From: Nitrospirota bacterium
GTDB lineage: Bacteria; Nitrospirota; Nitrospiria; SBBL01; JAADHI01
NCBI GenBank assembly: GCA_029261135.1
Contig: JAJDBX010000020.1
Location: 1 to 64,000, forward strand
DNA length: 64,000 nt
Direction of reading: 5' to 3'
Part shown: positions 9,265 to 18,934 of the stretch, in pieces
Position numbering within the stretch: the stretch's first letter is position 1
How the letters are laid out: the number at the start of each line of letters is the position of its first letter
Notes under the pieces: model-generated
Told to the model about the DNA's origin: nothing
The model's database searches: none
What the model saw: the letters and a program-made list of their open reading frames with translations, nothing else
Position numbers and translations under genes: made by a program

Positions 9265-10127
9265 CTGTTCTTTTTGCATTTTTTCTCAATGATGTCGAGG
9301 ACATACTGGGGCAGTGCGAAAGCGGCTTTGTGAATGGATGGCGTGTAGTAGCGGGTTGTTATCTGGGCCGATTTGTAACGGACCTCCAATGTCTCCAGCG
9401 ACATATTGCGGAGCGCGGTGTTATCTGTCGCCCAGCCAAAGGCCATGATGCCGCCGATATAAGTGGGAATGGCTGCCGCGTAGAAATGCCAATCCTGAAA
9501 AATTCTCCGGAAGGATTCGGCCGAGTGTCTCAGTTCATCGGATTGAAAAAAAACAACCCCATTTTGTGTGACGAGAATGCCGCCTTCCTTCAGGCAGCGT
9601 TGACAGTTTTTATAATAAGCATGGCTAAACAAGACTTTGCCCGGCCCGATGGCATCCGTCGAATCCGTGATCACAATGTCGAATGTTTCCCTCGTCTCTT
9701 TTACAAATTGGGCGCCATCTGATATGACTAAGCGAAACCGGGGATCCTCAAAGGCCCCTTGTGCGTGATTCGGGAGGTACTTTTTTGAGATATCGATCAC
9801 GGTCGCGTCAATTTCAACCATGACCACTTCAGAAATCGATCTGTGCCGCAAGACTTCCCGGAGCATACCGCCATCGCCCCCCCCAATGATGAGGACACGT
9901 TTAACGCTGCCGTGACTTAAAATAGGGACATGCGCCAACATTTCGTGATAGATAAACTCATCACGTTCTGTGGTTTGCACGATGCCATCCAGTATCATCA
10001 CCCTGCCAAATTTTGCATTATGAAAGATGATCAGGTGTTGATGTTCGGTTTTGTTCTCGTAATAGATCTTATCGACATTAAAAATCTGGGTATAGTCGTC
10101 AAAGAGAGTTTCTCGAAATTGTTTCAT
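9261..10127 (-). CDS. speE: spermidine synthase (polyamine aminopropyltransferase)
   Basis: Transfers the aminopropyl group from decarboxylated S-adenosylmethionine to putrescine. The 288-residue protein has the family core 'LIIGGGDGGMLREVLRH' (decarboxylated SAM binding) and 'VIDISKKYLP'. The catalytic stretch 'FDIVITDSTDAIGPGKVLFS' contains the proton-accepting Asp, and a Tyr-rich N-terminus ('DKIYYENKTEHQHL') is also typical. It is upstream of, and overlaps by 4 bases, the ornithine decarboxylase gene that would supply its putrescine. No S-adenosylmethionine decarboxylase is seen in the window. Confidence 0.95.
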   Translation of the reverse strand: MKQFRETLFDDYTQIFNVDKIYYENKTEHQHLIIFHNAKFGRVMILDGIVQTTERDEFIYHEMLAHVPILSHGSVKRVLIIGGGDGGMLREVLRHRSISEVVMVEIDATVIDISKKYLPNHAQGAFEDPRFRLVISDGAQFVKETRETFDIVITDSTDAIGPGKVLFSHAYYKNCQRCLKEGGILVTQNGVVFFQSDELRHSAESFRRIFQDWHFYAAAIPTYIGGIMAFGWATDNTALRNMSLETLEVRYKSAQITTRYYTPSIHKAAFALPQYVLDIIEKKCKKNR

Positions 10128-10187
10128 GCGGCAGATTTCTAGTGTTTGCTTTGCGTTGATTGTGCCACTGAGCCTGTATTCAAGCCA

Positions 10188-11855
10188 TCAATACTTACGC
10201 TCTGCGGGCGGAATTTTTGTGATGGTCACGGGTTTGTACTCAAATCTGGGGCCTTCTTCACTTTTATAGGCCAGAGTATGTTTCATCCAGTTTTCATCAT
10301 CCCTATCGGGGAAATCTGATCGAGAATGGGCACCACGCGACTCTTCCCGAATCGTGGCCCCTTTGGCCAGAACCTCTGCCAAATCGATAATGGATAAAAG
10401 TTGTAAGGCATCCACCAACTCGAGGTTGAAGACTTTGCTCTGATCTTGGATGTAAACGTTGGGGATGCGTGCGCGAATCGCGGCCAATTTTTCTTCTCCG
10501 GCTTCCATCCGCGCTTTAGTACGGGAAATACCGAAATGCTCGGCCATCAATGTACCAATTTCATCCCGGATTGCACCGATGCGCTCACCATCTCTCCGAT
10601 CCATAATCGCGACGATTTTTGCCTTTTCATCGGCCAGATGTTGATTTGATATGCCTTTAATTTCATGTTCTTCAGCATATTGAGCGGCAAACTCTCCAGC
10701 GCGGCGACCGTAAACAATGGTTTCCATCAAGGCGTTCCCACCCAGGCGATTCGCGCCATGAACAGAGGCACAGGCGCATTCCCCCGCCGCATAAAGCCCC
10801 GGCATCGGGGTTTCGCAATTCACGTTCGTGGGAATGCCCCCCATGGAATAATGCACCCCGGGTGTAATCGGAATGGGCGCTTCAATGGGATCAACGCCTG
10901 CATAAGTGAGAGAAAGTTCCCAAATCTGTGGTAGCTTTTCCATGATTTTTTCTTTGCCGAGATGCCGGAGATCCAACATCACGCAGCCTTCAATGTCTCG
11001 CCCCGCCATAATTTCTTGATATTCGGCACGTGAGACAACGTCGCGGCTGGCCAACTCCATCGCGTTGGGTGCATATTTTTCCATGAAACGTTCCCCACGG
11101 GAATTAAAGAGATAACCCCCTTCCCCTCGTGCCCCTTCCGTAATCAAAATACCAGTCGATTTCAGAGTTGTGGGATGAAATTGAACAAACTCCAAATCCT
11201 GAAGCGGCACACCCGCTTGGTAGGCCATGGCCATACCATCCCCTGTGTTGATGAGTCCGTTTGTTGAAATGAGATAGACGCGCCCATATCCGCCGGTTGC
11301 AAGAATCACCGATTTCGCACGAATGGTGGATAATTCACCCGTAAAAAGATTGAGCACCACAACACCGCAACAGATACCTTCTTCCACAATTAAAGAGGTG
11401 ACATACCATTCTTCGTAAACCTTGGCATCGCGTTTAAGTAATTGCTCATAAAGCAGGTGCACCAGGGCATGGCCCGTTCGGTCAGCGACATAACAGGTTC
11501 TCGGAAACCCCAGTCCTCCAAAATTTCGCTGTGCGATTTGCCCGTCAGGATCGCGTGAAAAAAGCGCGCCCATGCATTCGAGGGTCATGATATCTTCTGG
11601 GGCCGACTTGCAGAGAATTTCAATCGCGTCTTGATCTCCGAGCCAGTCGCTGCCTTTCACGGTGTCGTACATGTGAGATTCCCAAGAATCTTCTTCACGG
11701 ATGGCGGCATTGATCCCGCCTTCTGCCGCCACGGAGTGGCTTCTGACCGGGTGAACTTTTGAGATGATCCCGACATTAAGATGTTTCGGTACCGCAACGG
11801 CAGCCCGCATGCCAGCAAGTCCGGCTCCAACAATCAAGACATCATGTATGTACAT
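10188..11855 (-). CDS. sdhA: succinate dehydrogenase / fumarate reductase flavoprotein subunit
   Basis: Catalytic FAD subunit of complex II, interconverting succinate and fumarate. The 555 residues include the Rossmann motif 'VLIVGAGLAGMRAA', the covalent-FAD His in 'VRSHSVAAEGGINAA', 'FVQFHPTTL', the catalytic region 'LITEGARGEGG', 'SRDVVSRA', and 'GVHYSMGGIPTN'. It is slightly shorter than E. coli SdhA (588). No iron-sulfur (sdhB) or membrane-anchor genes are adjacent. The neighbours are speE and gcvPB, so the other subunits must be encoded elsewhere. Confidence 0.93.
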   Translation of the reverse strand: MYIHDVLIVGAGLAGMRAAVAVPKHLNVGIISKVHPVRSHSVAAEGGINAAIREEDSWESHMYDTVKGSDWLGDQDAIEILCKSAPEDIMTLECMGALFSRDPDGQIAQRNFGGLGFPRTCYVADRTGHALVHLLYEQLLKRDAKVYEEWYVTSLIVEEGICCGVVVLNLFTGELSTIRAKSVILATGGYGRVYLISTNGLINTGDGMAMAYQAGVPLQDLEFVQFHPTTLKSTGILITEGARGEGGYLFNSRGERFMEKYAPNAMELASRDVVSRAEYQEIMAGRDIEGCVMLDLRHLGKEKIMEKLPQIWELSLTYAGVDPIEAPIPITPGVHYSMGGIPTNVNCETPMPGLYAAGECACASVHGANRLGGNALMETIVYGRRAGEFAAQYAEEHEIKGISNQHLADEKAKIVAIMDRRDGERIGAIRDEIGTLMAEHFGISRTKARMEAGEEKLAAIRARIPNVYIQDQSKVFNLELVDALQLLSIIDLAEVLAKGATIREESRGAHSRSDFPDRDDENWMKHTLAYKSEEGPRFEYKPVTITKIPPAERKY

Positions 11856-11863
11856 TTCACCTC

Positions 11864-13312
11864 CTAATTTGGGTCGTAGCGAACATCCAACTGTCTTGCC
11901 GCCAATACTTCATTCATGCGACCGACTTTTTGGCTTTGCGGTGCGTTTTTGAGTTTTTCGGGTGCTGTGTCAATTTCCTTACGAATTTGAAGCAGTGCCT
12001 CTGCAAATTCATCCAGTGTTTCACGGGCTTCACTTTCAGGGGTTTCGATCATTAATGCTTCGGGAATGATTAAAGGAAAATTGACGGTGGGTGGATAGAA
12101 TCCATAGTCAATGAGACGTTTTGCAATATCCCAGGCATAAATGCCTTTATCCTTAAACTTTTTGGCCGACAGAATAAATTCATGCATGCAAGGCCGGGAC
12201 ATTGGGATATCGTAGGCCTCCTCCAGCCGTTTTTTTAAATAGTTGGCATTGAGAATGGTGTTTCGGCTGATAGCCGAAAGTCCCTCGGCCCCGAGTCTTA
12301 AGATGTAGGTATAAGCCCTGACGAGAATCCCAAAATTACCATAAAAGCTATGGACACGGCCAATCGATAGAGGACAGCCCGCATCAAGACGATAATAATC
12401 CCCCTCTTTAAGAACAACCGGGCTGGGAAGAAAGGGGATGAGTTTTTCGACGACACCGATGGGGCCGGCTCCAGGTCCGCCCCCGCCGTGCGGCGTTGAA
12501 AAGGTTTTGTGAATATTGAAATGAACGAGATCAAAACCCATATCTCCCGAGCGGGTCAAACCCAACAATGCATTGAGATTAGCCCCATCCAAATAAACCA
12601 AAGCACCGACGTCATGGATGATTTTGGTAATTTCGCCAATGCCTCGCTCAAAAAGACCCAAAGTGTTGGGGTTGGTCAACATGAGTGCGGCGGTTTCTTC
12701 GTTGGCCACTTTTTTCAGATCTTCGAGATCAATAATGCCCTCAGCATTCGAGTGCACGGTCTTAATGGTATAACCCGCAAGGTGGGCGCTGGCGGGGTTT
12801 GTCCCGTGAGCAGAATCCGGGATAATGACATGTAAGCGTTGTCGCCCTTGATTTTGATGATAGGCGCGTGTTATCAGCATCCCGCACATCTCGGCTTGTG
12901 CCCCCGCGACGGGTTGGAGCGAGACCTGCGCCATCCCTGAAATCTCGGCCAACATACGCTCAAGACCGTAAAGAAGCGCCAAAGCACCCTGAACACTTTC
13001 TTCCGGCTGTAGCGGATGGATTTCGGAAAATCCGGGAAAACGCGCGACATCTTCATGAATTTTGGGGTTGTATTTCATCGTGCAGGAGCCTAAAGGATAA
13101 AATCCATTATCCACGCCGTAGGTTTCTTGAGAAAGCCGGGTGTAGTGGCGCATCAGTTCATTTTCACTCACTTCGGGTAAATGTAGCGGCGTTTCACGTT
13201 GATAGGCTTTTGGCAGCACCGCATCCACAGAGAACGCTTTCACTTGCTCTATCGGGAAGGTCACACCGCGCCGCCCCTGGACCGATTTTTCAAAAATTAG
13301 CTTCTCCGGCAT
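11864..13312 (-). CDS. gcvPB: glycine dehydrogenase (decarboxylating) subunit 2
   Basis: PLP-containing C-terminal half of the two-subunit P-protein of the glycine cleavage system. At 482 residues it matches GcvPB length. The PLP lysine lies in 'HFNIHKTFSTPHGGGGPG', preceded by 'YLDGANLNALLG' and 'IIPDSAHGTNPASA'. The genes for GcvPA, GcvH and GcvT are not next to it. It is 8 bases upstream of sdhA and 9 bases downstream of the Nudix gene, so it sits in a mixed co-directional operon. Confidence 0.95.
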   Translation of the reverse strand: MPEKLIFEKSVQGRRGVTFPIEQVKAFSVDAVLPKAYQRETPLHLPEVSENELMRHYTRLSQETYGVDNGFYPLGSCTMKYNPKIHEDVARFPGFSEIHPLQPEESVQGALALLYGLERMLAEISGMAQVSLQPVAGAQAEMCGMLITRAYHQNQGRQRLHVIIPDSAHGTNPASAHLAGYTIKTVHSNAEGIIDLEDLKKVANEETAALMLTNPNTLGLFERGIGEITKIIHDVGALVYLDGANLNALLGLTRSGDMGFDLVHFNIHKTFSTPHGGGGPGAGPIGVVEKLIPFLPSPVVLKEGDYYRLDAGCPLSIGRVHSFYGNFGILVRAYTYILRLGAEGLSAISRNTILNANYLKKRLEEAYDIPMSRPCMHEFILSAKKFKDKGIYAWDIAKRLIDYGFYPPTVNFPLIIPEALMIETPESEARETLDEFAEALLQIRKEIDTAPEKLKNAPQSQKVGRMNEVLAARQLDVRYDPN

Positions 13313-13321
13313 ACTTCTCCT

Positions 13322-13846
13322 CTAAATTATTCCTGCTTTTTTGGCTTCAGCATAAGCGAGTTGCAGGCCGACTATACTCTTTGCATCGCGGATGGTTTGA
13401 TCTGTTATTTTATCCATCACTTCTTCAAAAGGGAGCGTGACAATTTCGATGATTTCATCCTCATCCAGGTTTTGCGGGCAAGGACTCAGATCGGTACCCA
13501 GATAGAGGTGAATCACCTCATCACAGAAACCGGGGACGGTAAAAATGGCAGTCAGTTTTTCAAGATGGCCAACATGGTATCCGACTTCTTCCTCAACCTC
13601 TCGGATCGCGCAGGCTTCAGGTGCTTCGCCCTTTGAAAGCTTTCCAGCAGGAATTTCATAGATATACCCTCCCGCAGCATGGCGAAATTGATGGATTAAA
13701 ACCACACGGCCATCACCAAGCAGGGGAACGACCGCCGAAGCACCGGGGTGACGGACAATTTCAAGGGGGATAGTTTTCCCATTGGGTAATGTGACCTCTT
13801 CAATAAAGAGGTGTACGGGATCTCCCTTATAGATCTCTTTCATCAT
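13322..13846 (-). CDS. nudF: Nudix hydrolase, ADP-ribose pyrophosphatase type
   Basis: Hydrolyses ADP-ribose or a related nucleoside diphosphate sugar. The complete Nudix box is present as 'GKLSKGEAPEACAIREVEEEVG' in its key pattern G-x5-E-x7-REVEEEVG, about residue 78 of the 174-residue protein. An upstream strand 'VVLIHQFRHAAGGYIYEIPAG' typical of ADPRases precedes it. I choose the ATG at 13846 (MMKEIY), just beyond the stop of the M28 peptidase; an in-frame ATG at 13894 would overlap it by 44 bases. Confidence 0.85.
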   Translation of the reverse strand: MMKEIYKGDPVHLFIEEVTLPNGKTIPLEIVRHPGASAVVPLLGDGRVVLIHQFRHAAGGYIYEIPAGKLSKGEAPEACAIREVEEEVGYHVGHLEKLTAIFTVPGFCDEVIHLYLGTDLSPCPQNLDEDEIIEIVTLPFEEVMDKITDQTIRDAKSIVGLQLAYAEAKKAGII

Positions 13847-13850
13847 CGGT

Positions 13851-14768
13851 TCAGGATTGTTCCAATTCAGCCAAAAGTACGACGGTTGCCACAAGGGATT
13901 TTACCACCTTTGTGATAAAAGATAAGTCCAATGTTTCAATCGTGTCCGTCCTTTGGTGGTAGTGTGGATTCCTGAAGTTTGCGGTGTCGGTCAGCATAAC
14001 AGCCCGGTGTCCTTTGTCCCAAAATGGCACATGATCTGATCGTCTTGAATCGGGGAGCATCTCTCCTTTTCCCGGAACCAGAAAAGCAATTTGGGGAAGA
14101 CCCGGAACATAGGTTTCGACCGCAGTTTCGAATGCCGTTTTGATGGGTTCTGCAGACAGGTTTCCCAAAAGGCCGATAAAATCACCCACCTCAGGTAAGG
14201 CAAAGGGAAGTCCTGGAGGGGTTCGTTGTGATTGAGGTTTAGAATCCGTATAGCCGACACATTCCAAAATAATGGCGCCCCAAATCGCGTCTCCTTTTTC
14301 TTCAATCGTATTCAGATAAGCTGTGCTGCCGATAAAGCCGGACTCTTCAAGTGAAAAAGCAGCAAATTGTAGCTTGAGTTGACCCCCCATCGGGGCTAGC
14401 ACTCGGGCCAGTTCCAGCAATACGGCGAGGCTACTGGCATTGTCATCTGCGCCAGGTGATCCAAGAACAGTATCATAATGCGCCCCAATTAGAAGGAGTT
14501 CTTTCCCGTCTTCTTCTGGCGTTTGTGCTATCACATTGAAGCAGGCCTGCCCGGTGGCATCGATTGAAGATGAAATCTCGGATGTACTGGTCTGAAGGCC
14601 ATAGGATTTGAATTGATCCTCAATATAAACCCCCGCAACTTGAAGGGCTTTGGGTGAGGACACCGGCTCCCTCTCTCCTACTAAAGATTTCAGGTGTTTT
14701 AAAATATTTGCGGCCTTGACTGTTTCAATCAATGCCGCAATGTCTGGCTTTACTTCTTGTAAATTCAC
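13851..14768 (-). CDS. M28-family zinc aminopeptidase-like protein
   Basis: A 305-residue metallopeptidase of the M28 (PepQ/glutaminyl cyclase) group. Metal ligands can be seen in order: 'LIGAHYDTVLGSPGADDNASS' (His, then the bridging Asp), the catalytic 'EESGFIGS', 'DSRRSDHVPFW', and the last His in 'NPHYHQRTDT'. No signal peptide is visible, so it is likely cytoplasmic. It immediately precedes the Nudix gene, with 4 bases between its stop and that start codon, suggesting coupling. Substrate unknown. Confidence 0.85.
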   Translation of the reverse strand: MNLQEVKPDIAALIETVKAANILKHLKSLVGEREPVSSPKALQVAGVYIEDQFKSYGLQTSTSEISSSIDATGQACFNVIAQTPEEDGKELLLIGAHYDTVLGSPGADDNASSLAVLLELARVLAPMGGQLKLQFAAFSLEESGFIGSTAYLNTIEEKGDAIWGAIILECVGYTDSKPQSQRTPPGLPFALPEVGDFIGLLGNLSAEPIKTAFETAVETYVPGLPQIAFLVPGKGEMLPDSRRSDHVPFWDKGHRAVMLTDTANFRNPHYHQRTDTIETLDLSFITKVVKSLVATVVLLAELEQS

Positions 14769-14955
14769 CTGGAGGAAATCTCGTAAAAAGTCGCGGGTGG
14801 AAAGCCCAGAGTAAAATACATGTTATTTCGAGGGAAAGGCTAAGTCAAGGAATAAGGTAAAACTACTTTGGAATAATCCAAGCGAGACTGCAACAAGCCC
14901 GCTCTAAGTCATTGCATTTACAATCAAACAGAGATCTCTGTATATTGGTGACGCG
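14769..14955. other. divergent intergenic region, M28 gene / lptF
   Basis: The space separates a - strand operon from lptF. A possible sigma70 pair for lptF is TTACAA at 14918-14923 and TATATT at 14941-14946 with a 17-base spacer. The -10 box would lie only 9 bases before the ATG, giving an almost leaderless transcript, so I give it low weight. Confidence 0.3.
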
Positions 14956-16080
14956 ATGTTCAAACGATTAGACCGCTACATTTTAAAAGAACTCATCGGG
15001 CCATTTTTTTTAGGGATGTTTATCCTCTTATTTATCCTGGTGAGTCAACAAATTTTGAAACTGATGGAATTGGTCATCGATAAGGGGGTTGATTTACTGA
15101 GTGTCCTTGAGCTCTTTTTACGTCTTCTGCCTTCTTTTTTAGTGATCACCATTCCGATGGCCGTCATGATGGCGACGGTGACCACGTTTAATCGCTTATC
15201 CGCAGACAATGAAATTATTGCATTGCATGCTTCCGGAGTTAGTTTTTTTCGGATTTTTAGACCCGTTCTTATTTTTGCACTTGTTGTAGGCTTTTTGACT
15301 CTGTCCATGGGATTTATGGCCGGGCCAAATAAAGGCTCCTTAAGCACACTTGCGGTAAAGCTTCTCATCAATCAAGCCAGCCTGGGTTTGGAAGAAGGGC
15401 AATTTAACGGGATGTTTTCGAATATGATGATTTATGTCGAATCCATGCCTACTTTTTCTAAACTGAAAGGGGTATTTATTTATGATCAAAGGAAGCAAGA
15501 TGCCCCCGTTGTCATTTCGGCAAAGGAAGCCGTGCTGGTGACGAACCAAAACACACAGACCATTTCGATGCACTTAATTGACGGGAGCCTGCACCAAAAG
15601 GCGGGCAGCAGTGATCGATACCAAAAAATGACCTTCGCCAATTATGACATCAGCCTTGATTTTTCCGAGATCGCACAAAAACAAGAAGAACAGAAAGGGC
15701 GATCATACGCACAGCTTCAGGCGCAGGTTACAGAAACCCAAGGGAAAGATCTTAAAGCGCTGCGTCGGCTTTCCAGATTTTACAGGCGTTATTTATTTTC
15801 TTTGGCAGCCTTCATTTTTTGTATCATGGGGGTACCTCTGGGCATTATTTCGGGGAGAATCACGCGCGTCGGTGGTTTTTCAGCAGGTATTTTTATGATC
15901 ATTCTCTATTATATTTTACTAACTTTGGGCGACTCCCTGATTGCTGCCGGGGTCGCGACCCCTTTCTTTGCGGCTCTTTTCCCTCTTTTGGTTTTGACCC
16001 CACTGTGTTTTTATCTGGTTAAAAAAATTGCAAGCCATGTTTCACCAACGCTCTTCGGGATAGCAAGTAAGCGACCCTGA
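14956..16080 (+). CDS. lptF: LPS export permease LptF
   Basis: Inner-membrane permease subunit of the LptB2FG ABC transporter that extracts lipopolysaccharide and drives it along the Lpt bridge. The 374 residues follow the family plan. The N-terminal signature 'LDRYILKELIGPFFLGM' precedes three membrane helices; a periplasmic jellyroll domain follows (about residues 110-260), then three C-terminal helices ('GVPLGIISGRITRVGGFSAGIF'). It is followed after 13 bases by lptG, the usual order. Its presence supports an LPS-bearing outer membrane. Confidence 0.93.
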   Translation: MFKRLDRYILKELIGPFFLGMFILLFILVSQQILKLMELVIDKGVDLLSVLELFLRLLPSFLVITIPMAVMMATVTTFNRLSADNEIIALHASGVSFFRIFRPVLIFALVVGFLTLSMGFMAGPNKGSLSTLAVKLLINQASLGLEEGQFNGMFSNMMIYVESMPTFSKLKGVFIYDQRKQDAPVVISAKEAVLVTNQNTQTISMHLIDGSLHQKAGSSDRYQKMTFANYDISLDFSEIAQKQEEQKGRSYAQLQAQVTETQGKDLKALRRLSRFYRRYLFSLAAFIFCIMGVPLGIISGRITRVGGFSAGIFMIILYYILLTLGDSLIAAGVATPFFAALFPLLVLTPLCFYLVKKIASHVSPTLFGIASKRP

Positions 16081-16093
16081 TTGTAGGTACAAT

Positions 16094-17176
16094 ATGTCTT
16101 TGATGACGCGCTATATCTTAAAAGAGTTTCTTTCTGTTTTTTTTGTCACTGCGATGGCGCTTGCTGTGGTTGAATTGGCTGTGGATTTTCTTGAGAAATT
16201 TCGACTTTTGTATCAATACGGGCCTGAAATGGAATGGCTGGTCAAATACTTTTCCTTCCGCTTGCTGAGGGTATTTTTTGAAACACTCCCGCTGGCTTTG
16301 CTGCTGACGACACTGATTACCTTCGGAGGACTCGCTAAAAACAATGAAATCACTGCTTTTAAAAGTGCTGGCATTTCAATTTTCAGCTTGGTCGTCCCGC
16401 TGTTTTTTTTCGGGGCTGTCATCAGTTTTGTTTCTTATGAGTTGAGCGGGACGCTAATCCCCACCCTTGCAAAAAGGGCCAAGGTGATCCGGGCAGTTCA
16501 TATCGAAAAAAGAACGCCTTCCAGTGCTTTCATCCAAAATAAGATATGGCTCCACTTAGACAGCCGTCGGCTCATGCATGTACAAGTTGTTTCTGCGGAT
16601 AGAATGCGGATGAAAGGCGTTCATCTTTATGTGCTTGGAGATGACTTCAGAATAGTGGAAGAGGCAGAAGCGGCAGAATTGGTTTACGAAATGGGGAAAT
16701 GGACCTTGTTGGAGGGGACGCACAGAAGGTTTCTTGCCGATAGCCAAATTCAATTTAAAATTTTTGAGCAAATGGAGATTAAAAGTAGCAAAGCACCAGA
16801 GGACTTTCAAGACGCGACATTTGAGTTAAGAGAGATGACCTATGATGATCTGAGATCCTATATCGTACAGCTCTCTGCCACCGGATTTAAGGCGACACGA
16901 TACGAGGTCGACTTACATGGAAAACAGGCCATGCCTTTTATGAATTTTATGATGATTCTCCTTGCCGTCCCCTTTGCATTGAAGGGCAACCGGAGTTCGG
17001 GGATCGCCCGGGGGATTGCGCTGAGCCTGGCCATTGCACTTTCCTATTGGGTGGTTTTTTCGCTGGGTCTTTCACTTGGCCGGCTTGGGATTTTCACGCC
17101 TTGGCTGGCCGGTTGGAGCGCGAATATCCTCATTTTTTCAATCAGTATCTATCTTTTTTTGAATATGCGACAATAA
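16094..17176 (+). CDS. lptG: LPS export permease LptG
   Basis: Second permease subunit of the LPS exporter. At 360 residues it has the same topology as LptF: 'MTRYILKEFLSVFFVTAMAL' opening the first helix, three N-terminal membrane segments, a periplasmic beta domain and three C-terminal helices ('FMMILLAVPFALKGNRSSG', 'LSYWVVFSLGLSLGRLG'). It is 13 bases downstream of lptF and convergent with moeA, the two stops being almost adjacent. Confidence 0.92.
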   Translation: MSLMTRYILKEFLSVFFVTAMALAVVELAVDFLEKFRLLYQYGPEMEWLVKYFSFRLLRVFFETLPLALLLTTLITFGGLAKNNEITAFKSAGISIFSLVVPLFFFGAVISFVSYELSGTLIPTLAKRAKVIRAVHIEKRTPSSAFIQNKIWLHLDSRRLMHVQVVSADRMRMKGVHLYVLGDDFRIVEEAEAAELVYEMGKWTLLEGTHRRFLADSQIQFKIFEQMEIKSSKAPEDFQDATFELREMTYDDLRSYIVQLSATGFKATRYEVDLHGKQAMPFMNFMMILLAVPFALKGNRSSGIARGIALSLAIALSYWVVFSLGLSLGRLGIFTPWLAGWSANILIFSISIYLFLNMRQ

Positions 17177-17177
17177 T

Positions 17178-18395
17178 TTAAACGGTCGGTTCAGAGAGCA
17201 TCTGTACCTTGATGCGTTCTCCTGATTTGATCAGGTCTCCCTCTTCCGACAGAACCATGAATGCGTTGGCTTTGACCAAGGACATCAAAACGGCACTATC
17301 TTGCACACCGGTCGAACGCACCCGGTATTCTCCATTCTCTATAGAAACAATGGCCCTCATGAATTGCCTGCGCCCGGGCCGTTTTCTGAGATCTTCTTCT
17401 AAGGTTGCGGTGATCAGAGGTCTAAAGAGTTGATCACGCCCGGAGGCTTTTAAAATAGCAGGCCGAACAAACTGTTCAAAGGTGACCATCGAGGACACCG
17501 GGTTTCCTGGCAAACCAAAGACAGGGCGATCTGAGAGGGTTCCAAAGGCAAGCGGTTTTCCGGGTTTCATCGCCACTTTCCAAAGCCGCATTGTCACACC
17601 AAGCGCTTCTAAGACTTCAATGACAAAGTCATAATCGCCCATTGAAACGCCTCCTGAAATAAGGAGGAAGTCAGCTGAAAGTCCTGCAGCAATTTTTTCT
17701 TTGAGATCTTCTTTTGAATCTTTTGCAATACCCAATGTGATGGGGATTCCGCCTGATTCACGCACCTGCGCTTCAAGACCATAGCCATTGCTGTTTAATA
17801 TTTTATCCGGCCCACGCACTTCATCAAGATCGGCCAGCTCATCTCCTGTTGAGAGTATCGCAACCCGGGGCTGTTGAAAAACAGGAACGACGGACTTCCC
17901 GATAGACGCCATCATCGCAATCTCAGCCGAACGGACTTTGACCCCCCTGCTCAATACAGTCGCCCCTTCTTGAATGGCTTCGCCTTTGAGTCGAATATAG
18001 TCGCCGTTTTCGGCAGGGACATAGATAAGGACCGTTTCCCCATCCTTGTCTGTGTCCTCGACTTTGATAATGGCATCGGCACCCTCTGGAACAGGGGCAC
18101 CTGTCATGATTTTTGCCGCTTCTCCTGGGCCCACGGTTTTTTCGGGGAGTTTCCCTGCAGGGATCACTTCAATAATCTTGAGCGTTTGAGGAGACGCTTT
18201 TGATGCCGTGAGGGCGTCTGAAAAACGGATGGCGTACCCATCCATGGCAGAAGTATTCCAGGGAGGATGATTTAAAGGCGAGATGATCTCGCCTGAAAGG
18301 GTTCTGCCGAGGGCCTTTGAAAGTAGCACCTTTTCGGATGCCATCAAATCAATGGTGTCAAGAATGGTTTTTTGTGCTTCCTCTACAGAAATCAT
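17178..18395 (-). CDS. moeA: molybdopterin molybdenumtransferase
   Basis: Inserts molybdate into adenylylated molybdopterin in Moco synthesis. The protein has the MoeA order. An N-terminal domain has 'PPWNTSAMDGYAIRF'. The 'AAKIMTGAPVPEGADAII' motif and a central MoCF domain with 'STGDEL', 'NSNGYGLEAQ', 'SGGVSMGDYDFV' and 'GLPGNPVSSMVTFE' follow. I set the start at the ATG at 18395 (MISVEEAQ), which has AGAGGGG upstream; the frame extends to 18500 but those residues lack a plausible start signal. Length 405 matches E. coli MoeA (411). No other Moco genes are nearby. Confidence 0.93.
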   Translation of the reverse strand: MISVEEAQKTILDTIDLMASEKVLLSKALGRTLSGEIISPLNHPPWNTSAMDGYAIRFSDALTASKASPQTLKIIEVIPAGKLPEKTVGPGEAAKIMTGAPVPEGADAIIKVEDTDKDGETVLIYVPAENGDYIRLKGEAIQEGATVLSRGVKVRSAEIAMMASIGKSVVPVFQQPRVAILSTGDELADLDEVRGPDKILNSNGYGLEAQVRESGGIPITLGIAKDSKEDLKEKIAAGLSADFLLISGGVSMGDYDFVIEVLEALGVTMRLWKVAMKPGKPLAFGTLSDRPVFGLPGNPVSSMVTFEQFVRPAILKASGRDQLFRPLITATLEEDLRKRPGRRQFMRAIVSIENGEYRVRSTGVQDSAVLMSLVKANAFMVLSEEGDLIKSGERIKVQMLSEPTV

Positions 18396-18647
18396 AAATT
18401 CCCCTCTAAATAAGTGAGTAGCGGAAAACAACGCGCCTCTAATCATTAAACCATCGCTCGGAAACGGCCTTACTCTAACCGATTGATTTTTGCGTTTCAA
18501 GTTTGCGTTCTTGAATGACCTGTAAGCTTAATGCCATCATTTCAATTATTTTGAAAATCGAATGAGTACGGATACCGCCCTTAGATCTAGTGATGAATAT
18601 GAATTGAATCCATTTTAAGAACACCTTAGAATTTGAAGAGGCATTAT

Positions 18648-18934
18648 GGTTCTGTCGCAAATTTGCATGGATGGGAATTGAGGGATAGATTGTTCTCTCT
18701 GAGCAAAGTCATTCATGAGGGAGTGAAAAAATGGCGATGAGTTTCAAAGGTGCACATTTTCCGTCAGAGGTCATTCTCATGGGGATCCGCTGGTATTTGG
18801 CGTATCCGCTGAGCACCCGCCATGTCGAAGAACTCATGGACGAGCGCGGGGTCAACGTGGATCATTCCACGATTAACCGGTGGGTGATCCGACCTATGCT
18901 GGGATTTAAAGCGTTTGATGCGGCCCACAAAACA
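18648..18934 (+). mobile_element. IS6-family (IS26-like) remnant, internally deleted, copy 1
   Basis: It begins with the terminal inverted repeat GGTTCTGTCGCAAATTTGC. The transposase start follows at 18731 after GAGGGAG: 'FKGAHFPSEVILMGIRWY', 'STRHVEELMDERGVNVDHS', 'TINRWVI'. It then jumps directly to C-terminal sequence 'RPMLGFKAFDAAHKT', so the DDE catalytic core is missing and the right terminal repeat is not seen. It is therefore immobile by itself. The first ~95 bases are nearly identical to those at 21962, in the same orientation. Confidence 0.8.

Noticed and set aside
12868-13440. 190-codon + strand frame opposite gcvPB
   Set aside because: Antisense to conserved GcvPB sequence, with a Cys/His/Arg-rich composition typical of a shadow frame.
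14918-14946. TTACAA / TATATT as the lptF promoter
   Set aside because: Spacing is good, but the -10 box lies only nine bases before the ATG. Kept only as a note in the intergenic entry.
18475-18660. 61-codon - strand frame beside the first IS6 remnant
   Set aside because: It looks vaguely protein-like ('MMALSLQVIQERKLETQKS') but its start lies inside the IS terminal repeat and I recognise no family.
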